DNA of 6,321 bases from CAYHYG01 sp964360835 (GTDB lineage Bacteria > Patescibacteriota > Patescibacteriia > UBA1558 > 2-01-FULL-52-15), in the NCBI GenBank assembly GCA_964360835.1, contig CAYHYG010000043.1, positions 1 to 6,321 of the forward strand. Direction: 5' to 3'. A program made the position numbers and the translations under genes. The notes under the pieces are model-generated. The model saw only the letters and a list, made by a program, of their open reading frames with translations. It searched no databases and was not told the origin of the DNA. The first letter of the stretch is position 1. The number at the start of each line of letters is the position of its first letter. Positions 1 through 4,723 of the stretch are shown here, one piece after another.

Positions 1-159
1 CAGCTAGCTTTGCGTCTACGAGGACGAGAGAGAGATCGCAAAGATCTAGCCCGCGAAATTATCGAGAACTTCATGAAAGGACTGGGTTACCCATTAAATA
101 TCGACAAACCTCTGTCCTATCTGGGATCAGAATTATCAATAACATTCGGAAAAAAATAA
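1..159 (+). CDS. infC: Translation initiation factor IF-3, C-terminal end (partial)
   Basis: The open frame from base 1 encodes 52 residues before TAA and is cut off by the window edge at its 5' side. It reads QLALRLRGRERDRKDLAREI, followed by a helix and a short terminal strand. The RLRGRE segment and the following amphipathic helix match the C-terminal domain of IF-3, which binds the 30S subunit and checks start-codon and initiator-tRNA pairing. Position supports the call: it lies 4 bases upstream of rpmI and is followed by rplT, the conserved infC-rpmI-rplT order. The N-terminal domain, the linker and the start codon are outside the window, so an unusual start codon (known for infC elsewhere) or an L20-responsive leader cannot be assessed. 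Confidence 0.9.
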   Translation, partial: QLALRLRGRERDRKDLAREIIENFMKGLGYPLNIDKPLSYLGSELSITFGKK

Positions 160-163
160 TTGT

Positions 164-361
164 ATGAAAAAACTCAAGACCAAGAAAGCCGTGTCAAAGA
201 GAATCAGAGTCACCGGCTCCGGCAAGCTCAAGATCCGCACTGGAGGACAGAATCACTTCAACGCTCGAGAATCAGGTAAAGTGACTAAAAATAAGCGACG
301 TGATAAAACGATGTCTAAAGCTAATACTCGTAATATTCGTATCTTAACGCCTTATTCGTAA
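164..361 (+). CDS. rpmI: 50S ribosomal protein bL35
   Basis: The product is 65 residues, the normal size for bL35, a small basic protein of the large ribosomal subunit. It opens with MKKLKTKKAVSKRIRVTGSG, the classic bL35 start (K-T-K-K-A..KR...TG.GK), and contains the HF.AR segment (QNHFNARES) and a lysine/arginine-rich middle. The start is the ATG 4 bases after the infC stop, so the two are almost certainly co-transcribed and translationally coupled. No Shine-Dalgarno-like sequence precedes it; the upstream bases are mainly A and T from the infC tail. It ends in TAA, and rplT follows after about 100 bases. Confidence 0.97.
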   Translation: MKKLKTKKAVSKRIRVTGSGKLKIRTGGQNHFNARESGKVTKNKRRDKTMSKANTRNIRILTPYS

Positions 362-381
362 CTATCTCAGGGTTAGCAATT

Positions 382-428
382 AGGGACAGGGTCATCCCAG
401 ACCCCGACCCTTGATCCTGACCCAGACC
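382..428. repeat. GC-rich CTGACC/CAGACC-type intergenic repeat cluster
   Basis: In the 102-base gap between rpmI and rplT lies a run of imperfect 6-7-base units (CAGACC, CCGACC, TTGATCC, TGACCC, AGACC), preceded by AGGGACAGGGTCAT, which can pair back to later GACCC units. It is much more GC-rich than the flanking AT-rich spacer. A second cluster of the same unit type lies at 3106-3156, beside the ABC-F gene. It interrupts a normally tight ribosomal operon without a stop in transcription being obvious. Its function is unknown; a mobile REP-like or low-complexity expansion origin is plausible. Confidence 0.6.
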
Positions 429-463
429 AAACTCTAACTTCCAACTACTAACTTCTAACAAAC

Positions 464-808
464 ATGCCTAGAATCAAACGCGGAGTCCACCACGTCAAGC
501 GACGTAAAAATATCCTCAAGAAAACTAAAGGATACATGTGGGGACGCAAGAATAAACTCAAATTAGCTAAAACCGCTATCTCCAAGGCCGGTGCTCATGC
601 CTACATCGATCGCCGCCGCAAAAAACGCACGATGCGTGGACAATGGCAGATAAACCTCAACGCCGCTCTACGTACTCAAGGTTGGACCTATTCCAAATTC
701 ATCGGCGCCTTGAAAAAAGCCAAGATAGAACTTGACCGCAAAGTCCTAGCCGACCTAGCAATCAACGAGCCAAAAATATTTGCTTTGATCGTCAAAGGCC
801 TGAAATAA
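464..808 (+). CDS. rplT: 50S ribosomal protein bL20
   Basis: The product is 114 residues, the usual bL20 length. It starts MPRIKRGVHHVKRRKNILKK, the very conserved basic extension, and continues with KGYMWGRKNKLKLAKTAI.KAG..AY.DRR.KKR..R..WI-type residues (here RGQWQINLNAALR) and a globular C-terminal half (TYSKFIGALKKAKIELDRKVLADLA). bL20 binds 23S rRNA early in 50S assembly; in several bacteria it also represses translation of its own infC-rpmI-rplT operon. The ATG is preceded by an A/C/T-rich stretch without any Shine-Dalgarno motif. It is the last gene of the + strand cluster and is followed 6 bases later by the start of a strong terminator hairpin. Confidence 0.98.
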   Translation: MPRIKRGVHHVKRRKNILKKTKGYMWGRKNKLKLAKTAISKAGAHAYIDRRRKKRTMRGQWQINLNAALRTQGWTYSKFIGALKKAKIELDRKVLADLAINEPKIFALIVKGLK

Positions 809-814
809 AATCAG

Positions 815-850
815 AAAACCCAGTACCGCATTAGCAGTACTGGGTTTTTT
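815..850 (+). terminator. Rho-independent terminator of infC-rpmI-rplT, probably bidirectional
   Basis: A perfect 12-bp inverted repeat (AAAACCCAGTAC / GTACTGGGTTTT) encloses a 10-base loop and runs into T6. It begins 6 bases after the rplT stop. The mirror side reads GGTACTGGGTTTTCTGATTTTATTT on the - strand, so it can also end the converging transcript of the 90-aa - strand gene. A second small perfect hairpin (TTGAGC-TTTT-GCTCAA, 856-871) follows at once. Confidence 0.9.
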
Positions 851-882
851 AGTTGTTGAGCTTTTGCTCAAAACCTGGGTTT

Positions 883-1155
883 TTACTTCCGTTCCTTGAC
901 CAGAATGAGATACCCCTGACCATCCGATATCAGGAGGTACGGCAGCTGGTGATCATGGAATCTCCGATTGATAAACCGCCGACACTTCTCCTGCCGAGTC
1001 GCTCTCCAGTTCACATCATCCTTCTCCACCTGACCATTCCGATAGAGCGCACGCAGCAGAGACATTTGATTCCCCTGCCAGCCACAGAGCAGGATCCTGA
1101 CCCAGTCAGGGCTCCTGAGCTTCTTGCGCGTTTCAGTCTGCTTAGAGCTAGTCAT
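883..1155 (-). CDS. Small hypothetical protein, possible winged-helix fold
   Basis: This encodes 90 residues, not recognised as a named family. The start ATG is well supported by AAGGAG 8 bases upstream, and a near-consensus promoter lies at 1237-1265. The N-terminal ~20 residues are basic and polar (MTSSKQTETRKKLRSPDW). From about residue 32 the sequence looks like one compact helical domain (SLLRALYRNGQ...ATRQEKCRRFINRRFHDH) followed by a strand-turn-strand ending LLISDGQGYLIL. The D-G-x-G-Y-x-(I/L) ending resembles the wing of small winged-helix DNA-binding domains, so a DNA-binding regulator is a reasonable guess but only that. There is no signal peptide or membrane segment. The gene stands alone, convergent with rplT. 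The + strand frame over the same bases has no ribosome binding site or family resemblance and is taken as a shadow. Confidence 0.65.
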   Translation of the reverse strand: MTSSKQTETRKKLRSPDWVRILLCGWQGNQMSLLRALYRNGQVEKDDVNWRATRQEKCRRFINRRFHDHQLPYLLISDGQGYLILVKERK

Positions 1156-1174
1156 ACTCTACGCTCCTTCCGGT

Positions 1175-1199
1175 AAAAAAGTCATAGCCCACAATGGGC
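1175..1199 (-). promoter_or_regulatory. Small leader hairpin followed by U6 (possible attenuator)
   Basis: In the ~75-base leader of the 90-aa gene, GCCCA-TTG-TGGGC forms a 5-bp stem. It is followed after 7 bases by TTTTTT and then by the gene's Shine-Dalgarno region. The stem is short and the U-run is not adjacent, so a true terminator is doubtful. It could still affect leader read-through or ribosome access. Confidence 0.3.
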
Positions 1200-1236
1200 A
1201 GGGTCGCTTCGAAAAAAACGTACTAACGAATTCGAT

Positions 1237-1265
1237 AATATACTTGATTATCCTAGAGATGTCAA
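1237..1265 (-). promoter_or_regulatory. Sigma-70-type promoter for the 90-aa gene
   Basis: On the - strand, TTGACA (1265-1260) is followed by exactly 17 bases and then TATATT (1242-1237). The -35 is a full consensus match and the -10 matches 5 of 6. The predicted start point is near 1230, about 75 bases before the ATG at 1155. This is the best promoter match in the window. Confidence 0.8.
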
Positions 1266-1310
1266 TACCTTCTTGAACCTAAAAAACAGAATATAGGTCA
1301 GCTTGTTTTT

Positions 1311-1349
1311 TGTATAAATGTAAAGAGAGGCACCTAGCGGATACCTCTC
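1311..1349 (-). terminator. Terminator of the small-protein operon
   Basis: On the - strand, GAGAGGTATC-CGCTA-GGTGCCTCTC forms a 10-bp stem with two G-U pairs, followed by the T-rich tract TTTACATTTATAC. It starts 14 bases after the stop codon of the zinc-ribbon gene and ends before the promoter of the 90-aa gene, so it separates two transcription units. Confidence 0.7.
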
Positions 1350-1362
1350 CTTCTTCAGCTCA

Positions 1363-1560
1363 TTAGCTGGTCTTCTTCGGTTCCGTTGGAAGCATGTGGT
1401 AGAGCACACCACAGTCTCGACAGTACAGAACACTGACAGTCGTCAGCTGGTTGGCGTGCCCGGGGCCGATGATGGCGTGCATAGGATCGCCGCGATATTC
1501 TCGCTTAGTCTCCCTCACGATACCACCTTCACAGACCCGACAGTCGCCGACTTTCTTCAC
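1363..1560 (-). CDS. Small zinc-ribbon protein (two CxxC motifs)
   Basis: This encodes 65 residues starting with GTG. Two knuckles, C7-R-V-C10 and C47-R-D-C50-G, are 37 residues apart and should bind one zinc ion. Between them lies a polar strand-rich stretch with HAIIGPGHANQLTTVS. The general layout (CxxC near the start, then CxxCG before a hydrophobic pair) resembles YgiT/MqsA-type N-terminal zinc domains and other small zinc ribbons, but there is no helix-turn-helix after it, so no function is assigned. The GTG overlaps the TGA of the preceding 59-aa gene as GTGA, and no independent Shine-Dalgarno site is clear. This points to translational coupling. An in-frame TAG 36 bases upstream limits any longer start, and no better start lies between. 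A - strand frame overlapping its C-terminal half is a shadow. Confidence 0.72.
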   Translation of the reverse strand: MKKVGDCRVCEGGIVRETKREYRGDPMHAIIGPGHANQLTTVSVLYCRDCGVLYHMLPTEPKKTS

Positions 1561-1736
1561 CGCAGGCTCTTTTTCGCCTGACCCAACCTCATCCTAGGCG
1601 GGATAAAACTGAGCCCTTGCTTAGCCAGGTCACGCTTTAACCGTTCTATGGCTTCCTGCTGGGACACCTTTGGACCCTGAGCAGCCGAGCCTGACTGGGG
1701 TATTGTCGAAGAACGAGACTTTCTTTTCGCACTCAT
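1557..1736 (-). CDS. Hypothetical 59-aa basic protein, first gene of a micro-operon
   Basis: The ATG at 1736 is preceded by AAGGAGGG, a near-perfect Shine-Dalgarno site, with 4 bases between. The product is 59 residues: a Ser/Lys/Arg-rich, probably disordered start (MSAKRKSRSSTIPQSGSAAQ), a likely amphipathic helix near residues 25-40 (SQQEAIERLKRDLAKQG), and a basic tail (PPRMRLGQAKKSLR). It is not recognised. It is strongly basic and soluble, so binding nucleic acid or a partner protein is possible. Its TGA overlaps the GTG of the zinc-ribbon gene. The ribosome binding site, the overlap and the upstream palindrome all argue that it is real despite its size. It lies in a different frame inside the long tail of the broken VanZ frame, and that tail is more likely to be non-coding. 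Confidence 0.68.
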   Translation of the reverse strand: MSAKRKSRSSTIPQSGSAAQGPKVSQQEAIERLKRDLAKQGLSFIPPRMRLGQAKKSLR

Positions 1737-1758
1737 TAAACCCTCCTTGTAAGAGAAC

Positions 1759-1778
1759 GTAAAGTAGTACTACTTTAC
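1759..1778. promoter_or_regulatory. Perfect 20-bp palindrome, candidate operator
   Basis: GTAAAGTAGT/ACTACTTTAC is a perfect self-complementary 20-mer with no spacer. It sits just upstream of the Shine-Dalgarno site of the 59-aa gene and about 23 bases downstream of a candidate -10. A dimeric DNA-binding protein could bind it as an operator in the transcribed leader. With no loop bases it would make a poor RNA hairpin, so a DNA site is the better explanation. Confidence 0.6.
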
Positions 1779-1800
1779 ACCAATCATTCGAAAAATAAAT

Positions 1801-1829
1801 TTTATATAACATAATATAACTTCGATCAA
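1801..1829 (-). promoter_or_regulatory. Candidate promoter of the small-protein operon
   Basis: On the - strand, TTGATC (1829-1824), a 17-base spacer and TATAAA (1806-1801) precede the palindrome and the 59-aa gene. Spacing is ideal and the hexamers are reasonable. The region is AT-rich, so chance -10 boxes are likely, and alternative hexamers (TATATT, TATTAT) overlap it. Confidence 0.45.
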
Positions 1830-2210
1830 TTCTCGTAGCCAATTTCTTTATTTTCTGCCAAATCCAAATAAAAAAGACGGCGCCGATCAAATCAATAAAA
1901 ATATCTATAACTTGGCCGCTACGCCCGACTACAAGAGATTGATGGTATTCATCGCTGATAGCATAAAGTATGGTCAACACCAAAGCCCAACGATATTAAT
2001 TCGTCGCCCGATAAAGGAGCCAGGCCAAGAAGCCAAAGACGGCGAAGTGAGCCCCCTTCCGTAAGATAGTGTCTGGCCAATATTCAAAGCCGCTCTGCAA
2101 ATGCGGTATAGACGACAGATAAAAAATAACAGCCGCCCAAAGGACGACGTAGAACCAATTGAAGATCACTGACTTTCTCACCATGGCACTATGATATCAC
2201 GTGATAGGTA

Positions 2211-2246
2211 AAAATAAAAATGACCCCCAACGTTACGTCGAGGGTC
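2211..2246 (-). terminator. Terminator of the GNAT gene
   Basis: On the - strand, GACCCTCGACG-TAA-CGTTGGGGGTC forms an 11-bp stem with two G-U pairs and a 3-base loop, followed by ATTTTTATTTT. It begins 15 bases after the GNAT stop codon. Its core CGAyGTAACGTyGGG is shared with the terminator at 5772-5808. Confidence 0.85.
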
Positions 2247-2261
2247 GATCTTATAAACCTC

Positions 2262-2849
2262 CTATCGCTGCCAATTGTGGCAGTATTCCTGCCACAGCGG
2301 CTCCCAGTCCTCGCGAGTCACGGCAGTTAATACCTCATCAATATACTGCCCCTCGACAAGGAATTGTGCCCGACGCCGCCCCTCCTCCTTGTAACCGCAA
2401 CGGCCGTTGTACCCCAGACTGGCATAGTTGAATGCCTTGGCGGCCGAGCAGACTTTGCGCAGACCAAGAGTATGAAAAGCATACTCCAAGAATATCATCT
2501 TGGCATCAAGACCAAAGCCCTGGCGATGATATTTCTTGTCGCCGATGAAAGCGCCGCTGGTAGCGAAACCGTGAACATAGTTGATCCTCTGCAAACCCAT
2601 AGAACCAATATGCTCCCCGCTTTCCAACAGACAAATGGCAAAAACCATATCTGTCGGAAACTTGTCATTGCGGTTCTGCTGTACCTTGAGAAAATCCTCC
2701 TCATATCCACGAGGACAGATATAGGACTGGTCAAGATTACGAGTCAGTTCACGGTCATTCATCCAGAGTAGATAACGATCCAAATCCGTCATCTCCACGG
2801 GACTTAAAAAAGTCAACTTCCCCTGACGAAAAACAATGCGATCAGACAT
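2262..2849 (-). CDS. GNAT-family N-acetyltransferase (RimJ/RimL-like)
   Basis: This encodes 195 residues from the ATG at 2849, chosen because AAGGAAGG lies 4 bases upstream; the frame extends 26 codons further but has no ribosome binding site there. The fold is that of acetyl-CoA-dependent N-acetyltransferases. The N-terminal strand and helix end near FLSPVEMTDLDRYLLWMND, IGSMGLQRIN (82-90) is the core strand, HRQGFGLDA (108-116) is motif A, which binds the acetyl-CoA pyrophosphate, and FLEYAFHTLGLRKVCS leads to NYASLGYNGRCGYKEEGRRR (141-160). The N.AS....CGY.EEG run is typical of the RimJ/RimL branch acting on protein N-termini or small amines. The substrate cannot be read from sequence. It is soluble, with no signal peptide. 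It lies between two terminators and so is probably monocistronic. Confidence 0.88.
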   Translation of the reverse strand: MSDRIVFRQGKLTFLSPVEMTDLDRYLLWMNDRELTRNLDQSYICPRGYEEDFLKVQQNRNDKFPTDMVFAICLLESGEHIGSMGLQRINYVHGFATSGAFIGDKKYHRQGFGLDAKMIFLEYAFHTLGLRKVCSAAKAFNYASLGYNGRCGYKEEGRRRAQFLVEGQYIDEVLTAVTREDWEPLWQEYCHNWQR

Positions 2850-2898
2850 AACCCTTCCTTTCTTGTTTGTGTAAAGAACAACCCAGATCCGCCAAGGT

Positions 2899-2929
2899 AA
2901 AAATAAAACCCTTGACCATCTGGCCAAGG
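2899..2929 (-). terminator. Terminator-like hairpin upstream of GNAT
   Basis: On the - strand, CCTTGGCC-AGAT-GGTCAAGG forms an 8-bp stem with one G-U pair and a 4-base loop, followed by GTTTTATTTTT. It lies 230 bases past the ABC-F stop and 50 bases before the GNAT start. It could end the ABC-F transcript or act as an attenuator in a GNAT leader. The downstream ACCTTGGC can pair with the GTCAAGG half, giving an alternative fold. Confidence 0.6.
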
Positions 2930-2961
2930 AAATTCAATGTTTATCGAGTAGTTGTTGAGAA

Positions 2962-2990
2962 ATATTACATAATAGAATTGCCGCAGCCAA
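2962..2990 (-). promoter_or_regulatory. Weak candidate promoter upstream of GNAT
   Basis: On the - strand, TTGGCT (2990-2985), 17 bases and TAATAT (2967-2962) have correct spacing. If used, the transcript would run straight into the hairpin at 2899-2929 before reaching GNAT, as in an attenuated leader. The rest of the 2930-3100 gap holds a perfect 12-bp palindrome, CCCAGGCCTGGG (3009-3020), and no convincing gene. Confidence 0.3.
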
Positions 2991-3105
2991 ATAACCAAAA
3001 TGAGACACCCCAGGCCTGGGTATCCATAGATTTGACCTGAATATGGCAATTTCTATAGTTCATATAGTATGCTTAACAAAGGCTGGAAATCTTGTCAAAC
3101 AAGAG

Positions 3106-3156
3106 GGGTCAGTAATCTGGGTCAGGGTCTCTGACCCAGACCCTCATCCCTGACCC
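3106..3156. repeat. Second GGGTCAG/CTGACCC repeat cluster with nested inverted repeat
   Basis: A perfect inverted repeat TCTGGGTCAG-GGTCT-CTGACCCAGA (3116-3140) is nested inside an outer GGGTCAG (3106-3112) / CTGACCC (3150-3156) pair. The right half is a chain of CTGACC, CAGACC, CTCATCC, CTGACC units like the rpmI-rplT cluster. It ends 4 bases before the ABC-F stop codon. There is no T-run on either side, so it is not an ordinary terminator, although it would fold strongly in the ABC-F mRNA tail and could stabilise its 3' end. Confidence 0.6.
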
Positions 3157-3159
3157 TAG

Positions 3160-4611
3160 TTATCTCTCCAAATCCAAAACCTCATCAATCCGTATCTGGG
3201 CCACAAACTCAGGCACGTGACTGACCAAGATCATCGCGCCCTGATACTCATCTAAGGCCTTGGCGATTACTGGTAGATGACGAAAATTAATATGGTTAGT
3301 CGGCTCGTCCAAAATAAGTAACCCTGGCTTCTGTAAAACTAATCGTGCGAAAGCCACCAAACCTTTCTGTCCCTCAGATAAACTGCCAATCTTGCTATGG
3401 ATTAACTTGGAACCGATGAGAAATCCTGCCGCCGTAGAACGTAGGAATTCTTCGTTACGACCATCCATCACCGAGTTCAGAGATTCGTAAACCGTATCTT
3501 CAAAATTCAAAGTTGAAAAATCCTGTCGGTAGTAACCAACCGTCACGCCTTTGGTGATCTGCGCTCCCTCAGCTTTACCTGAAGCCAAGGTTTCTAATAA
3601 GGTACTCTTGCCAATACCATTCGGCCCGACTAATTGCAGACGCATATTCCTCTTCAAGGAAATCTCTTTCTCATGCTCGATAATCTCATGATCACACATA
3701 GTACTGTAGGAAGTTATGTGAATAATCTCTCCTAGCAAATCTTCTTGCGTCGGGATAGTGAACGGTCTAATGGTTTTGTCTTCTTTGCGCACATCAACCT
3801 TAGCTTCTTCCATTTCTGCTGCTTTGTCGCGCATCTTACGGGCTACCAGACGCATTTTACCTCCTTTGTGGGCAAACATATTGGCTTTGTCTTTGTTATC
3901 TTGTATCTCCTTGGCCAATTGGGCATTCTTGCGGTTTTCCTTTTCACGACGAATCTCAATTTCTTCTATAACATCAAAATAATTACCAAGGTAGCGTTCG
4001 ACATTGTGGGTAAAGACATCGAGATACAAAACTCCCTCCGTAAAGGCGTTAAGAAAATCCGCATCGTGAGAAATGACAAGGCAAGTCTTGTGATATGCGA
4101 TCAAGAAATCAGTTAGATGCTCGATGCCGGCTTGGTCTAAATTGTTGGTCGGTTCATCCAGAAGTAGAATATCTGGATCTTGGATCAAAGCCGAAGCCAA
4201 GAGTAATCGCGCTTGCTGACCGCCGGACAGAGACTTGAGCTGTGCTTCGAGAGAAACTTTGAGATTGACAACTTCTAGGACTTCCTCGATATGCTTCTGG
4301 ATATGATACTGTTCTTTATGCAATACGTCTTGAAAAAACTCAGCTACCGTCAGTGACATCTTGGCTGGCGGGATAACTTGATGAGCAGTCGCGACTGTCA
4401 ATCCTTGGCCAACGTGAATCTTACCTTTGGTCGGCTTGAGAGAGCCGGTGATCATTTGGAATAATGTACTCTTACCGGCACCATTCTGACCCATGAGAGT
4501 AAACTTGGCACCTTGGCGTAAAGAAAAATCAACCTGATCGAGGATCGGCTCGTCATGTTTGTATTGGAAGGAAACACCTTCAAAACGGATAATTGTTTCT
4601 TGATCGGACAT
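3160..4611 (-). CDS. ABC-F family ATPase (ribosome-associated type)
   Basis: The product has 483 residues: two ABC ATPase domains in one chain and no membrane segments, the ABC-F layout. Domain 1 has Walker A GQNGAGKST (41-49), signature LSGGQ (128-132), Walker B LLLDEPTNNLD (149-159) and switch SHD (181-183). A charged, coiled-coil-like linker follows (about 210-285, EEIEIRREKENRKNAQLAKE...), matching the P-site-tRNA-facing linker of the family. Domain 2 has GPNGIGKST (329-337), LSEGQ (411-415), LLILDEPTNH (431-440) and SHV (464-466). It departs from consensus at the signature Gly, the D-loop Asp (Asn442) and the residue after the switch His. The protein is shorter than most ABC-F members (typically above 500). 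ABC-F proteins act on translating ribosomes; some protect against antibiotics, but nothing here shows resistance. The ATG has no Shine-Dalgarno site. Confidence 0.92.
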   Translation of the reverse strand: MSDQETIIRFEGVSFQYKHDEPILDQVDFSLRQGAKFTLMGQNGAGKSTLFQMITGSLKPTKGKIHVGQGLTVATAHQVIPPAKMSLTVAEFFQDVLHKEQYHIQKHIEEVLEVVNLKVSLEAQLKSLSGGQQARLLLASALIQDPDILLLDEPTNNLDQAGIEHLTDFLIAYHKTCLVISHDADFLNAFTEGVLYLDVFTHNVERYLGNYFDVIEEIEIRREKENRKNAQLAKEIQDNKDKANMFAHKGGKMRLVARKMRDKAAEMEEAKVDVRKEDKTIRPFTIPTQEDLLGEIIHITSYSTMCDHEIIEHEKEISLKRNMRLQLVGPNGIGKSTLLETLASGKAEGAQITKGVTVGYYRQDFSTLNFEDTVYESLNSVMDGRNEEFLRSTAAGFLIGSKLIHSKIGSLSEGQKGLVAFARLVLQKPGLLILDEPTNHINFRHLPVIAKALDEYQGAMILVSHVPEFVAQIRIDEVLDLER

Positions 4612-4628
4612 TGATAAAAATAAAAATA

Positions 4629-4649
4629 GAACCTGATGAGTATAGGTTC
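4629..4649. promoter_or_regulatory. Inverted repeat across the ABC-F -10 box (possible operator)
   Basis: GAACCT-9 bases-AGGTTC is a perfect 6-bp inverted repeat centred on the -10 and start region. Its place would let a dimeric repressor block the promoter. Six-base arms occur by chance, so this is only a candidate. Confidence 0.3.
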
Positions 4650-4667
4650 AAATGGGTTTAGCGTCAA
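4639..4667 (-). promoter_or_regulatory. Sigma-70-type promoter of the ABC-F gene
   Basis: On the - strand, TTGACG (4667-4662), 17 bases, then TATACT (4644-4639) gives a predicted start about 20 bases before the ATG at 4611. Both hexamers match 5 of 6. The short AT-rich leader lacks a Shine-Dalgarno site. This indicates ABC-F transcription separate from the GIY-YIG gene upstream. Confidence 0.75.
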
Positions 4668-4723
4668 TGTTGGTGGCGTTTCGTCTGCGAGCGAGGATTA
4701 GGCGAGCGAAGCAGTCTAGTCTA

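Larger units (their letters stand above)
1630..2184 (-). pseudogene. VanZ-like membrane protein interrupted by an in-frame TAA
   Basis: Reading from ATG 2184, 62 residues end at TAA (1998-1996), but the same frame continues without shift and completes a VanZ-type protein. The first part holds a membrane segment (FYVVLWAAVIFYLSS), then LRKGAHFAVFGFLAWLLY. After the stop come YAISDEYHQSLVVGRSGQ and VIDIFIDLIGAVFFIWIW, the family's conserved D-E-x-H-Q...GR...D...D..GA core and a last membrane helix. The recognisable part is about 120 codons, a normal VanZ length, ending near 1825. Beyond that the frame stays open to 1630, overlapping the small operon, which suggests a lost stop or chance. VanZ-like proteins are small membrane proteins of mostly unknown role, one being linked to teicoplanin resistance. 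Restart at TTG or GTG after the stop is possible but would separate helices. No Shine-Dalgarno site is evident. Sequencing error is an alternative. Confidence 0.7.

Noticed and set aside
1092..1107. GATCCTGACCCAG shared between the 90-aa gene and the rpmI-rplT repeat
   Set aside because: A 13-base match within a 6.3-kb window, counted on both strands, is about what chance allows, and here it lies within coding sequence.
853..1176. + strand 107-codon frame overlapping the 90-aa - strand gene
   Set aside because: It has no ribosome binding site, starts inside the terminator region, and has no family resemblance. The opposite strand has a promoter, a Shine-Dalgarno site and a sensible protein.
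1281..1311. AAAAAACA...TGTTTTTT inverted repeat between the small operon and the 90-aa gene
   Set aside because: Its arms are almost all A/T with a 15-base loop, so it is weak as a hairpin and easily explained by AT-rich spacer sequence.
2364..2771. + strand 135-codon frame inside the GNAT gene
   Set aside because: It is antisense to a clear acetyltransferase with intact motifs, with no start signals of its own.
2813..3049. - strand 78-codon frame upstream of and overlapping the GNAT start
   Set aside because: It has an aromatic-rich composition without a domain pattern, lacks a ribosome binding site, and crosses the terminator hairpin and the GNAT start.
3745..4116. + strand frames of 123 and 74 codons inside the ABC-F gene
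   Set aside because: Both lie antisense to the linker region of a clearly coding ABC-F gene and look like reverse-strand shadows.
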